From the NCBI GenBank assembly GCA_016124335.1, contig WGNX01000003.1, positions 256,747 through 320,746 of the forward strand: DNA of 64,000 nucleotides, in the 5' to 3' direction. The stretch is from Alphaproteobacteria bacterium (GTDB taxonomy: Bacteria > Pseudomonadota > Alphaproteobacteria > CACIAM-22H2). Each line of letters opens with the position of its first letter. Position 1 is the stretch's first letter. Under the pieces are notes generated by a model. It saw nothing but the letters and a program-made list of their open reading frames with translations. It ran no database searches and was not told the DNA's origin. The position numbers and the translations under genes are program-made. Shown piece after piece: positions 44,114 to 53,239 of this stretch.

Positions 44114-45799
44114 ATGTTCCGTTTCGCTCCGGCGGCGACCATCCTTCTGGTGCTCGGGCCCGTCGCGGCGGGCCTTGCCGGGACGGTGCTGCCGGCGTTC
44201 GGTTATCTGCCGGCCTTGGGCGGAACGGCTCTTTCGCTCGATCCCTGGCGGGTCCTTGCCGGAACGCCGGGGCTCGACCGGTCGGTTGCGGTTGCCTTGA
44301 TCGTCGGGCTGTCGACGACAGCACTTTCGCTGGCCGTGGTCCTCGCGATTTCGGCGGCGAGCTACGGCACGGTGGCCTTCGCGTTCGCCCGGCGCACGCT
44401 TTCGCCGCTCCTCGCCGTACCGCATGTCGCGGTGGCATTGGGGCTGGCCTTCGTGATGGCGCCTTCGGGCCTCGCATTCAGGATCTTCGCAACGTTCACG
44501 GGCTGGCCGGACCGGCCGCCCGACCTGCTGATCGTCAACGATCCGTGGGGCCTATCGCTCTGCGCCGGGCTTTCGCTCAAGGAAATCCCGTTCCTGTTCC
44601 TCATGCTGCTCGCCGCACTGCCGCAGACCGACGCCGACCGCTCGCTCGCCGTCGCGCGTTCGCTGGGGTACGGGCGCGTCGCGGCATGGCTCAAGGTCGT
44701 CGTGCCGCGCCTCTATCCGCAGATGCGCCTGCCGGTCCTCGCCGTGCTCGCCTATAGCGTCTCCGCCGTCGACGTGGCGCTCGTTCTCGGCCCGACCACG
44801 CCGCCGCTGCTTGCCGTGCGCATCGTGCAATGGATGAGCGACCCCGATCTGGCGTTGCGCTTCGTCGCGGCGGCCGGCGCGGTCCTGCAGGCGGTCCTCG
44901 TCGTTGTCGCGCTGGCGGCGTGGCGGCTTGGCGAGCTTGCGCTTTCCTATCTTGCGCGTGACTGGCTGATCGGCGGGACGCGACGGGCAGGCGACGCGGC
45001 GATCAGGGGATTTGCCGCCGTTACGGGTGCCGCGATGCTGGTCGTTCTGCCGCTCGCGGCCTATTCGCTTGTCGCGTGGTCGTTCGCGGATTTCTGGACC
45101 TATCCGCAGGCTGCACCCGCAGCATGGACGCTGCGCAACTGGACCGGGGAAGGCGCGCGCGTCGGCCATCTGCTCGCCAACAGTCTCCTCGTCGCGCTGC
45201 TGGCAAGTGCGCTATCGCTTGTCCTTGCGGTCGGCTGGCTCGAGAACGACGTGCGCCGCGGGCGGGAATACGCCGGCAGCGCCGCGCTGTGGATCGTCTA
45301 TGTTCCGCTCGTTGCGCCGCAGATCGCCTATCTTCCCGGCATCCAGATCCTGCTTGTGCGCGCGGCACTCGACGAGACGCTCGCCGCCGTCGTGCTCGTG
45401 CACGTCGTCTATGTCCTGCCTTACGTGTTCCTGTCGTTGAGCGATCCATGGCGGACCTTCGACGCGCGCTACCGGCTTGCGGCGGCCGGACTTGGCGCAT
45501 CGCCGGACCGTTTCCTCTTCCGTATCCGGCTGCCGATGTTGCTGCGCGCCCTGCTGACCGCCTTCGCGCTCGGCGTTGCCGTCTCGATCGGGCAGTACGT
45601 CGCGACCGCGCTTGTCGCCGGCGCGCACTGGCCGACGATCACGACCGAGGCCATCGCCCTTTCTGCCGGCGGGAACCGGCGGATCGTCGCGATCTATGCC
45701 CTGCTGCAATCGGCAATACCGTTCGTCGGGTTCTTCCTCGCCCTCGCGATACCCGCAATCGTCTTCCGGAACCGTCGCGCGTTGCGGGGTGCGGGATGA
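44114..45799 (+). CDS. ynjC: YnjC-type ABC permease (fused two-domain)
   Basis: A 561-residue permease with about 12 hydrophobic segments and two EAA loops (DRSLAVARSLGYGRVAAWLKVVVPRL, near residue 180; ARYRLAAAGLGASPDRFLFRIRLPML, near 455; named by region). One chain therefore carries both channel halves, as in E. coli YnjC. It begins 5 bases after ynjB and overlaps ynjD by ATGA. Confidence 0.85.
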   Translation: MFRFAPAATILLVLGPVAAGLAGTVLPAFGYLPALGGTALSLDPWRVLAGTPGLDRSVAVALIVGLSTTALSLAVVLAISAASYGTVAFAFARRTLSPLLAVPHVAVALGLAFVMAPSGLAFRIFATFTGWPDRPPDLLIVNDPWGLSLCAGLSLKEIPFLFLMLLAALPQTDADRSLAVARSLGYGRVAAWLKVVVPRLYPQMRLPVLAVLAYSVSAVDVALVLGPTTPPLLAVRIVQWMSDPDLALRFVAAAGAVLQAVLVVVALAAWRLGELALSYLARDWLIGGTRRAGDAAIRGFAAVTGAAMLVVLPLAAYSLVAWSFADFWTYPQAAPAAWTLRNWTGEGARVGHLLANSLLVALLASALSLVLAVGWLENDVRRGREYAGSAALWIVYVPLVAPQIAYLPGIQILLVRAALDETLAAVVLVHVVYVLPYVFLSLSDPWRTFDARYRLAAAGLGASPDRFLFRIRLPMLLRALLTAFALGVAVSIGQYVATALVAGAHWPTITTEAIALSAGGNRRIVAIYALLQSAIPFVGFFLALAIPAIVFRNRRALRGAG

Positions 45800-46437
45800 C
45801 CGGCACGCTGCGCCTCGACGGCATCCGCATCCGGATCGCGGGCCGCGAACTGCTTTCGCTTTCCGCAACGATCGGCCCGGGCGAGGTTCTTACCGTCATG
45901 GGCCCGTCGGGTTCCGGCAAATCGACGCTGCTTGCCTTCATCGCCGGAACGCTTGGCCCGCCGTTCGAGGCGCAAGGATCGGTCGTCCTCGGCACGCGCA
46001 CGCTCGACCGATCGCCGCCGGAGCGCCGCCGGATCGGCATCCTGTTTCAGGACGACCTGCTTTTCCCGCACCTGTCGGTCGGCGGAAATCTCGCATTCGC
46101 AATCCCGCCCGATATCCGCGAGCGCGCCGAACGGCGCGCACGGGTCGAGGCCGCGTTGACCGAGGCCGGTCTGGAAGGATTTTCCGACCGCGATCCGGCA
46201 ACCCTTTCGGGCGGGCAGCGGGCGCGGGTTTCCGCTTTGCGGGTCATCCTTTCGCAGCCCGAAGCCCTGCTGCTGGACGAGCCATTCTCCAAGCTCGATG
46301 CCGCGCTGCGCGACCAGTTCCGCAACTTCGTCTTCGGCGAGGTGCGCCGGAACCGGTTGCCGACCGTTCTTGTCACACACGATCCGGCCGACGCGGCGGC
46401 CGCAGGCGGTCAACTCGTGGCGATCGCGCGCGCATAG
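45796..46437 (+). CDS. ynjD: YnjD-type ABC ATPase
   Basis: A short 213-residue ATPase with Walker A GPSGSGKS at 36-43, Q-loop LFQDDLLFPHLSV, signature LSGGQRARV, Walker B LLLDEPFSKLD and no regulatory C-terminal domain, as expected for YnjD. It overlaps the permease stop by 4 bases and runs 28 bases into the convergent btaB gene. Confidence 0.88.
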   Translation: MTGTLRLDGIRIRIAGRELLSLSATIGPGEVLTVMGPSGSGKSTLLAFIAGTLGPPFEAQGSVVLGTRTLDRSPPERRRIGILFQDDLLFPHLSVGGNLAFAIPPDIRERAERRARVEAALTEAGLEGFSDRDPATLSGGQRARVSALRVILSQPEALLLDEPFSKLDAALRDQFRNFVFGEVRRNRLPTVLVTHDPADAAAAGGQLVAIARA

Positions 46438-47054
46438 ACGGCATAACCACCCGCAAGCATGTCGACGCGGTGCCGGAAGCCGCGTTGCGTGGCCATGCCG
46501 GCGAACGCATCGGCGAATTCGCGGCGCGGCTCGACCGAGAAGGCCCGCAGCCAGCGCCGCAAGGCCCATCGCATTGGCCCCGGCATGCCCGCCATCGGCC
46601 CGAAATCGACGATCGCGACGCGCGCGCCCGGTGCCGCGACGTCGAAGGCACGCCGAAGTGCCGCACGCCAATCCGGGATCATCGACAGCGCATAGGACAC
46701 GAAAACGCGATCGAAGGTCCGGCGGCCGAATAGCGCGGCGGGATCGAAATCGCCCGCGTCGGCGACCGCCAAAACGGCATTCGCGCGCAGCGTTTCGCTC
46801 GCACGCGCGAGCATCTCGCGGCTGATGTCGAGGCCGAACAATACGGCCTGCGGATGCAGCCGGGCCGCATGCGCGAGGTTGCGGCCCGTTCCGCAGCCGA
46901 TTTCGAGCACGGCGGCACCGGGTGCCGGATCGAGTTCGGCAATCAGGGCGTCACGGCCGATCAGGTAATATTTTCGTGTCAGGTCGTAAATCGGCACCTG
47001 CCAGCGATAGATGCGATCCATATGTTCGGCGTGGCGCGCGGGGATGTCGGTCAT
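46410..47054 (-). CDS. btaB: Betaine-lipid N-methyltransferase
   Basis: A 214-residue SAM-dependent methyltransferase with motif I VLEIGCGTGRN at about 49-59 and YRWQVPIYDLTRKYYLIGRD near the start, typical of BtaB. It would trimethylate diacylglyceryl-homoserine to the betaine lipid DGTS. It overlaps btaA by 4 bases (ATGA), the standard btaAB arrangement. Upstream in-frame codons lie inside btaA and were ignored. Confidence 0.85.
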   Translation of the reverse strand: MTDIPARHAEHMDRIYRWQVPIYDLTRKYYLIGRDALIAELDPAPGAAVLEIGCGTGRNLAHAARLHPQAVLFGLDISREMLARASETLRANAVLAVADAGDFDPAALFGRRTFDRVFVSYALSMIPDWRAALRRAFDVAAPGARVAIVDFGPMAGMPGPMRWALRRWLRAFSVEPRREFADAFAGMATQRGFRHRVDMLAGGYAVYARAIATS

Positions 47055-48310
47055 CGCGGAGCGGCACCCCGCAAACGGTAGAGATGGAAGCCGCCATAGA
47101 TTGCCGACCGGTCGCGCCGGCCCAGTGCCGCGCTGGTTTCCCGCGCATAGTCCCAGTCCGCCAGCATGTCCGCCGGCAGGCGGCCGGGCAGCAAGGATGG
47201 CTCGGCCGCCGTCCGGAAAATGACGCGTGCACCGGGTCGCGCCGCGCGGCGGATAGCCCTCCACAGCCGGCAAAGCGTGGCGTCGTCCATCCAGTCCTGC
47301 GCGTCGAGCAGCACGAAGGCATCGAAACTCGAGGCGCGCGCACCTTCCAGCACGTCGATCAGGTTGGCATGTCGCAGTTCGATGCGCCCGGCACGGGCGC
47401 GAAACGGCTCGAAATTCCCGGCCAGCAGATGTGCGGGAAGGGCCCGCGCGCCGATGTCCGGATAGCGGCGGCCGAAAGCCTGCCACGCGAAATAATTCGA
47501 ATCGATCGGGAAGTCGCAGGCCAGCCGCTCGAGCCGCGTCTCCAGCACGTCGGCCATCGATCCGCCGTCCGGTGCGGAACCGAGAAGCTCCCGGTACTGC
47601 GCCGGCGGGATACCAAGCCCGTAGAGCGATGCCGGATTGCGCACGAGCGCGCGCAGGACCGGCGACCGCAGGACCGGGCGGATTTCGGTCTCGAAGATCC
47701 GACGCTGCTCGGCTGCATCGCGCGCCTCGAGCATCCGGCGCGGATCCCGGCCATGCAGGCGGGCGAGCAGGTGGCCGGCGGCAATGAACCGGCCGAGCAG
47801 CCCGGTCCGATAGATATTGCGTGCGAAAATGTCGATCCGTCGGCGGCCGCGCCAGTCGCGCCGATCCCAGTAGGCGCGCGTGGCCGGATCGAGCTTTTCG
47901 CGCAGATGGAGCGCATAGATTTCGGGATTGCCGGATTCGCCGCTTGCGCCGAGAAACCGGAAATAGCTCGAATGGTCGGGCAGCGTCGTGAGCGCCGCGA
48001 TCTTCAGTCGGTTGAGTGCGATGTGGTGCCCGTTGAGATCGACGGCGAGGACGAAGGCCGGATCGGCGGCGAGATAGGCAAGCGCGTTGCAGCCGCCCGA
48101 AGCGATCGTGACGATCCGCGCGCCCGGTTCGAGCGCGAGTGCTTCAAGATCGACGGCGGGGTCTTCCCAGATCTGCGCATAGACAAGGCCCGAGAACAGG
48201 AAGGTGAACAGCCGCTCCTGAATTCCCTCGCGCGAAAGCGGCCGGCTGCGGCGCACTGCGTTCTTGACGTTCCTGAACGTGGCGGGCACCGCCAGACCGT
48301 CGCTCTGCAT
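47051..48310 (-). CDS. btaA: Diacylglycerol 3-amino-3-carboxypropyltransferase
   Basis: A 419-residue DUF3419/BtaA-family enzyme that transfers the 3-amino-3-carboxypropyl group of SAM to diacylglycerol, the first step of DGTS synthesis. Visible landmarks are LVYAQIWEDPAVDLEAL near residue 43, TIASGGCNALAYL near 69 and AVDLNGHHIALNRLK. Betaine lipids commonly replace phospholipids when phosphate is scarce. No classical Pho box was seen upstream. Confidence 0.88.
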   Translation of the reverse strand: MQSDGLAVPATFRNVKNAVRRSRPLSREGIQERLFTFLFSGLVYAQIWEDPAVDLEALALEPGARIVTIASGGCNALAYLAADPAFVLAVDLNGHHIALNRLKIAALTTLPDHSSYFRFLGASGESGNPEIYALHLREKLDPATRAYWDRRDWRGRRRIDIFARNIYRTGLLGRFIAAGHLLARLHGRDPRRMLEARDAAEQRRIFETEIRPVLRSPVLRALVRNPASLYGLGIPPAQYRELLGSAPDGGSMADVLETRLERLACDFPIDSNYFAWQAFGRRYPDIGARALPAHLLAGNFEPFRARAGRIELRHANLIDVLEGARASSFDAFVLLDAQDWMDDATLCRLWRAIRRAARPGARVIFRTAAEPSLLPGRLPADMLADWDYARETSAALGRRDRSAIYGGFHLYRLRGAAPR

Positions 48311-48318
48311 CCTGTTTC

Positions 48319-48347
48319 CCCGACTTCGATTCGTCCGACCCGACTTC
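48319..48347 (-). repeat. Nine-base direct repeat upstream of btaA
   Basis: CCCGACTTC occurs at 48319-48327 and 48339-48347, exactly 20 bases apart (about two helical turns), just before the btaA start at 48310. On the coding strand this reads GAAGTCGGG twice. It does not match the 11-base period of a Pho box. It could bind an activator. Confidence 0.35.
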
Positions 48348-48407
48348 CTCGATAGGCCGGGTGGATTGCGGCTGCGTTAAAGCCGGATGACGGTTCGGCG
48401 ACGGACG

Positions 48408-49319
48408 TCAGGCGAGCGGTCCCCGTGCGGCGGCGAGGATGCGGTACCAGTCTTGCGCCTCCAGCGCCATCGTGCAGGCGCGTGCGATGCTCTGCACGCG
48501 ATCGAACCGCGTCGATCCGATGATCGGCACGGGCCGGCTCGGCAGGCGCAGCAACCACGCGATCGCGACGGCGGCGATGTCGTCGATCCCGTATCTGGCG
48601 CCGGCTTTGGCCAGCGCCTCGCGCACGGGCCTTGCCGTTGCATCTTCCGGGTTGGCAAGTCGGCCGCCGCCAAGCGGCGACCAGATCATCGGTGCCGCGT
48701 CGTCTTGTTGCGCCTGCGCGAGCGTGCCGTCGTCGAGCGCGTCGAGCCGCATGAGCGACATTTCGACCTGATTCGTCACGATGGGGACGGTCATCCGCGA
48801 CTGGAGAAGCGACACCTGCGCCGGTGCATGGTTCGAAACGCCGACGGCAAGAACCTTGCCCGATGCCACAAGGTCTTCGAGTGCCCGCGCCGTCTCTTCG
48901 GCAGGCGCCAGAAAATCGGGCCGGTGGAGGAGCAGGAGATCAAGCCGGTCGGTTCCGATTTCCTTCAGCGAATTCTCGACCGAAGCGAAGATGTGTGTGC
49001 GCCCGGCGTCATAGTGCTTCTCTCGGTTGTGTGGGCGCGCCGGACCGACCGGACGGATGCCGAATTTGGTGACGATCTCGATCGCGTCGCGTCCGCTCGC
49101 GCTTTCGCGCAAGGCCGCGCCGAGATGACCCTCGACGGCAAAACCGCCATAGATGTCGGCAAGGTCGATCGTCGTGATGCCGATCTCGACGCATCGGTCG
49201 ATAAACCGCGCGAGGCCGGGAGGCGTTTTTGTTTCTTCGCCCTTCAGCGCACGCCAGGCTCCCCACGCAAGCCGGGAAACCTCCGGACCGCGCACATGCA
49301 ATTTCTGTCTTGGAACCAT
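48408..49319 (-). CDS. Aldo/keto reductase
   Basis: A 303-residue NADPH-type aldo-keto reductase similar to the YdhF group. It shows GITTIDLADIYGGF with the catalytic Asp and Tyr, LDLLLLHRPDFLA, VGVSNHAPAQ and PIIGSTRFDRVQSI (nucleotide-binding Arg). MVPRQKLHVRG at 49319 is the sensible start; the longer frame to 49499 is arginine-rich and non-family. It lies between the exporter gene and btaA on the same strand. Confidence 0.86.
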   Translation of the reverse strand: MVPRQKLHVRGPEVSRLAWGAWRALKGEETKTPPGLARFIDRCVEIGITTIDLADIYGGFAVEGHLGAALRESASGRDAIEIVTKFGIRPVGPARPHNREKHYDAGRTHIFASVENSLKEIGTDRLDLLLLHRPDFLAPAEETARALEDLVASGKVLAVGVSNHAPAQVSLLQSRMTVPIVTNQVEMSLMRLDALDDGTLAQAQQDDAAPMIWSPLGGGRLANPEDATARPVREALAKAGARYGIDDIAAVAIAWLLRLPSRPVPIIGSTRFDRVQSIARACTMALEAQDWYRILAAARGPLA

Positions 49320-49395
49320 CGAACGTCGCCCCCCGGGACTACCGTGTGGCGAGAACCGGGTTGCAAAGTCAACAGCGATGGATCGGGCAACGCGC

Positions 49396-50604
49396 CTAGT
49401 TCGCGTTCCGGCGATCGAGGGCCAGCCAGAACGACAGCTGCGCGAGCACACATGCGGCAAGCAGGACGCTGCCCACCGCCACGGCGGGGTTCCCGCCAAG
49501 TCCGCTCAACATCGAGCAGACGGCGCCGACCGCCATCTGGACAGATCCATAAAGCCCAGAGGCCGACCCGGCGATGGACGGATTGACGCCGAGCGCCGAC
49601 GACATTGCCAGGGGCGACGCAATGCCCGCCCCCATCGTCAGGAAGAGCATCGGCACGATGATCGCCGCGACTCCGAGCGAACCGAAAAGAGCGACGGCAA
49701 GCAGTACGATCGCGCAGGTAAAGCTCAACGCATTGCCGAGAACCATCAGCCGGTAGTTGCGTACACGGCCGATCAGGCGGCTGGCGGCAAGGCTGCCCAG
49801 CCACGCGCCGATGATGTTGACCATCAGGTAGAAGCCGACTTCGTGCTGCGGCCGGTGGAGCTGGTTGACGAAAATGAACGGCGCCGCGCTGACGAACGCG
49901 TAGACCGACGTCGTCGCGCAGCTTCCGCCGATCGCATAGCCCAGAAAAGTGCGCGAGCGCACGAGGTGCCCGTAGCTGCGCAGGATCGAGCGCGCGTCAT
50001 GGCTTGTGGTGCCGCCGGTCTCCGGAAGCATGCGCCAGACGAGCAGGAAGTTCGCGAAGCCGAGCAGGCTCAGAACCGCGAAGATCGAGCGCCAGCCGGT
50101 GATGTCGGCCAGCAGCGAGCCGAGCACCGGCGACAGGCCCGGCCCCGCCATCACCATGAGATTCATCAGCGACAGTTTCCTGGCGGCGTCGGTCCCCTCC
50201 GTGCTGTCGCGCACGATGGCGCGGCCGAGCACCAGCCCCGTACAGCCACCCAGCGCCTGCACGAACCGCAGTACGATAAGCGTGTGGATCGTGGGCGCCA
50301 GCATTGCAGCAAGGCTCGCCGCGGCGTAGGCCGCCATGCCCGCGAACAGCACCGGCCGCCGACCGTACCGGTCGGAGATCGGGCCGTATGTGAGCTGGCC
50401 GACAGAAAGCCCCGCGATATAGACGCCAAGCGTGAGCTGGGCCGTCCCGATCCCGGCACCGAAATCCTGCGCAACGAGCGGCAGGGCGGGCACGAAGATA
50501 TGCATCGCGACCGTCCCGCTGATCGTGATGATCGCAAGAAGCCACAGCGGCGCATGCCTTTTCGGCGACTGAGGGAGTGCCGCAGGATCGGGCGGGGCAT
50601 TCAT
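49396..50604 (-). CDS. Bcr/CflA-type MFS drug exporter (second copy)
   Basis: A 402-residue, 12-helix transporter of the Bcr/CflA group with GPISDRYGRRPVLFAG, QALGGCTGLVLGRAIVRD and an N-terminal proline-rich tail. Start 50604 (MNAPPDP) was chosen over upstream codons to 50733. It has the same family and length as the exporter at 20963 but clearly different sequence, so it is not a recent duplicate. Confidence 0.87.
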   Translation of the reverse strand: MNAPPDPAALPQSPKRHAPLWLLAIITISGTVAMHIFVPALPLVAQDFGAGIGTAQLTLGVYIAGLSVGQLTYGPISDRYGRRPVLFAGMAAYAAASLAAMLAPTIHTLIVLRFVQALGGCTGLVLGRAIVRDSTEGTDAARKLSLMNLMVMAGPGLSPVLGSLLADITGWRSIFAVLSLLGFANFLLVWRMLPETGGTTSHDARSILRSYGHLVRSRTFLGYAIGGSCATTSVYAFVSAAPFIFVNQLHRPQHEVGFYLMVNIIGAWLGSLAASRLIGRVRNYRLMVLGNALSFTCAIVLLAVALFGSLGVAAIIVPMLFLTMGAGIASPLAMSSALGVNPSIAGSASGLYGSVQMAVGAVCSMLSGLGGNPAVAVGSVLLAACVLAQLSFWLALDRRNAN

Positions 50605-50913
50605 CGCAGGCACGCCCGGACATCGTTTTTGCCGATCGGCCACGACAGCCGATCGACCGGCCCCGCCTTTGCCATCCCGCTCGCAACGCCGCGCTTCATG
50701 CCCGCCTGAAATACCACTCCGATCCATCGGCACGCCATCCGAATGCCCGCTGGGCAGCCATGTCGTCAGGGGCCGGTCGCGAAAATCGGGACGAACGCCC
50801 GAATGTACGTCGGGCCAGCTCGGCGAAATATCGGCGGACCTCTATATTGGCGGTTGGTCGTGATCGGCCTTGCACCCCGGTTAGGGCCGGCCGCGGCGAT
50901 AGGGAGATGAGGA
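50605..50913. other. Intergenic region (309 bases), no gene seen
   Basis: Short overlapping frames here lack coding features. A dyad GCCCGA (50797-50802) / TCGGGC (50810-50815) with a 7-base centre and a TATATT hexamer at 50843-50848 suggest the promoter of the M14 gene. Its leader ends with a gggagatgagga ribosome-binding stretch. Confidence 0.5.
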
Positions 50914-52062
50914 ATGAAGGTCAATTCGGCATTCTTTGGCGGACGCATCGAGGCAATCGCCGAGCCGTCCCGCGGGGAGACGAAGCTGCGACTGATGCCG
51001 GACCCGGGGTTGGGCTTCCGCCAATGGTTCTATTTCGCCGTCGAGGGATCGGGTCCCGCGGTGCCCCATCCGATTTCTATCGACGTTAGCGGCTCGCTGG
51101 TCCCGGCCGGCTGGAACGACTATCAGGCGTTCCGATCCGTCGACAACGTCAACTGGGAACGCGTGGCCACGACCTATCGATCCGAGCGGCTTGTCATCGA
51201 GCATGTACCTGCGGATGTAACGACCTACTACGCGTATTTCCCGCCCTATCGGCCCAGCGACCACGAGAAGCTGCTGAAGCAATGCGCGATCGACGGGCGT
51301 TTTTCGGTCGATACGCTCTGCACGGACGGGCCGGAAGATCGCTACGACCTGATCGGCGTCGGCAGCGCCGAGGCGGCCGCGCTCAAAATCTGGGTGATCG
51401 GCCGGCAGCATCCGGGCGAGGTGCAAGCCAGCTGGTGGATGGAGGGATTCATTCGACGCCTTCTCGACCGGAACGACGTTGAAGCAAAAGCTCTGCTCGG
51501 GCGCGTTCGGCTTTTCATCGTTCCGAACATGAACCCGGACGGAAGCCGTCTTGGCCTCCATCGCACGAACAGGCACGGCCGGAACCTGAACGCGTCGTGG
51601 GATGCACCGTCTGCCGACGAGACCCCTGCCGTATTCGCGGCGCTGACCCGCATGGAGCACGCGGGCGTGGACTTCTGCCTCGATGTCCACGGCGATGAAG
51701 AACTCCCCTACGCGTTCGTCGCGAATGTCGACCGCGTCGCCCCGGTCCCGGACGAAATCGCCGAGATATGCGATGCCTTCCAGCAGGCCCTCGCGTCGAA
51801 GGACCCCGGCTTCCTGTCGAGAGCCGGACGCACGCGGCCCCATACCCTGCGCAATCCACTGTCGTTCTGCTCGCCGCAGGTCATGCACCGTTTCCGGAAA
51901 CCCGCGGCGACCCTGGAACTGCCGTACAAGAAATTCCAGGCCGGCCAAGATCAGGAACGGGAGTACGGACCCGCGGGCTGCATTGCGACCGGCCGCGCGT
52001 CGGTCTCCGCTCTCGCGGCGATGCTCGACGCCCTGATTTCGCTGAGACGGCGGGCGGGATAA
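50914..52062 (+). CDS. M14 family zinc carboxypeptidase, cytosolic type
   Basis: A 382-residue protein with an N-terminal beta-sandwich (MKVNSAFFGGRIE to about residue 130) followed by the M14 catalytic domain. HPGE at 166-169 supplies metal ligands H166 and E169, NPDG and GRNLNASW mark the substrate site, DVHGDE carries the third ligand, and a late TLELPYKKF holds the catalytic Glu. No signal peptide. The layout resembles bacterial relatives of cytosolic carboxypeptidases. Substrate unknown. Confidence 0.84.
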   Translation: MKVNSAFFGGRIEAIAEPSRGETKLRLMPDPGLGFRQWFYFAVEGSGPAVPHPISIDVSGSLVPAGWNDYQAFRSVDNVNWERVATTYRSERLVIEHVPADVTTYYAYFPPYRPSDHEKLLKQCAIDGRFSVDTLCTDGPEDRYDLIGVGSAEAAALKIWVIGRQHPGEVQASWWMEGFIRRLLDRNDVEAKALLGRVRLFIVPNMNPDGSRLGLHRTNRHGRNLNASWDAPSADETPAVFAALTRMEHAGVDFCLDVHGDEELPYAFVANVDRVAPVPDEIAEICDAFQQALASKDPGFLSRAGRTRPHTLRNPLSFCSPQVMHRFRKPAATLELPYKKFQAGQDQEREYGPAGCIATGRASVSALAAMLDALISLRRRAG

Positions 52063-52160
52063 AGCTGATATTCCAGACTGGAAAAGCCGTCCGGGATTTC
52101 GCACCCGGCAAAACCAGGATGGACAACACGATCCGGAATAACTAATAGCAACCGGCTAGA

Positions 52161-52235
52161 GCCGGGTTAGCTCAGCGGTAGAGCAGCGGTTTTGTAAACC
52201 GAAGGTCGGGGGTTCAATCCCCTCACCCGGCACCA
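52161..52235 (+). tRNA. tRNA-Thr (anticodon TGT)
   Basis: A 75-base cloverleaf. The acceptor arms GCCGGGT/ACCCGGC pair, and the D arm is GCTC...GAGC. The anticodon loop TTTGTAA gives TGT (Thr, ACA codons). The T arm GGGGG TTCAATC CCCTC pairs with one G-T. The CCA end is encoded at 52233-52235. Its last 13 bases overlap the end of the convergent epimerase gene. No integrase or att repeat was seen beside it. Confidence 0.93.
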
Positions 52236-53239
52236 GCTCCCGCCTTGGCGGGTTGGCGCGCGTTGGCGCGATACCAGTCGATCGTCCGGCGGATTCCTTC
52301 TTCGAGCCCCACGCGCGGCGCGAAGCCGAGGATGTCCTTTGCACGCGTCGTGTCGGCCACCTTTCGCGATTCACCCGCCGGCCGGCTGGCATCCCAGACC
52401 ACATCCGGCCGGACGCCGGCCGCAGCGAATACGTAGCCGACCAGTTCGCGAACCGAATAGCCGCGCCCGCTGCCGAGATTGACCGGCCCCTTGCCGAGGC
52501 CGCGCTCGTAGGCCGCAAGGAGCCCGTCGACCGCGTCTTCGACATAGAGGAAGTCGCGGACGGCGCTGCCGTCGCCCCAAACGACGAACGGGTCCTCGCC
52601 CGAAAGGGCGCGCGCGATCAGGGCCGGGACGACAAGTGCGGTCTTCGGATCGAAATCGTCGTGCGGACCGAACGTGTTCACCGGCCGCACGATGGCGATG
52701 TTCTCCATCCCGTATTCGATGCGGTAGGCCTCGATCAACTTCTCGACGATACGTTTTGACCAAGCGACATATTCGTTGCCGGGGTGCGGGTTCGCGGTCC
52801 ATGTCAGGTCTTCGCGATAGACCTCCATCGGCGGATAGACCGACACGGTGCTCGTATAGACGATGCGTGCCACGCGCGCGCGACGTGCGGCCTCCAGCGT
52901 GTTCATGCAGACGAGCGTGTTGTCGGCGAGCATCGTGGCGCCGCGCGCGATCTGGATGGAGATCGACCCGCGCCGGCCCGCGAGGTGGAACAGACCGTCC
53001 GCCCCCTCCGCCACGCGATCGGCAAAGCAGCGGTCGGCCAGATCGCCGGCAAAATGCTCGACACCCTCCGTCGGCGACGGAAAATCTTGCGGCGGTCGCC
53101 GGGTCGAAACCGCGCGGACGCGGGCACCACTGGCAAGCAGCCGCGGAATCAAAGCGCGCCCATACAATCCGGTAGCCCCGGTAACCAGTATCGTCTTGCC
53201 GGCATAGGGGTTCAGGTCTTTTATCGCGTCGAGCGGCAT
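52223..53239 (-). CDS. NAD-dependent epimerase/dehydratase (extended SDR)
   Basis: A 338-residue nucleotide-sugar-type epimerase with GATGLYG at 21-27, YTSTVSVYPP supplying the catalytic Ser/Thr, NTFGPHDDFDP and GDGSAVRDFLYVEDAVDGL. The Tyr/Lys region reads NEYVAWSKRIVEK: the spacing is Y-x4-K rather than Y-x3-K. Start 53239 has TATTTT 7 bases upstream; upstream in-frame codons to 53290 are non-family. Its 3' end overlaps the tRNA. Probably acts in envelope polysaccharide synthesis; the sugar is unknown. Confidence 0.85.
   Translation of the reverse strand: MPLDAIKDLNPYAGKTILVTGATGLYGRALIPRLLASGARVRAVSTRRPPQDFPSPTEGVEHFAGDLADRCFADRVAEGADGLFHLAGRRGSISIQIARGATMLADNTLVCMNTLEAARRARVARIVYTSTVSVYPPMEVYREDLTWTANPHPGNEYVAWSKRIVEKLIEAYRIEYGMENIAIVRPVNTFGPHDDFDPKTALVVPALIARALSGEDPFVVWGDGSAVRDFLYVEDAVDGLLAAYERGLGKGPVNLGSGRGYSVRELVGYVFAAAGVRPDVVWDASRPAGESRKVADTTRAKDILGFAPRVGLEEGIRRTIDWYRANARQPAKAGAGAG

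Noticed and set aside
48311-48407. Pho box before btaA
   Set aside because: The repeat there has a 20-base period and different sequence; no CTGTCAT-like pairs at 11 bases were found.
52063-52160. TTCCAGACTGGAA palindrome (52071-52083) and CCGGG/CCCGG stem as M14 gene terminator
   Set aside because: The loop of the first is a single base and the second has only a five-base stem without a T run; neither is convincing.
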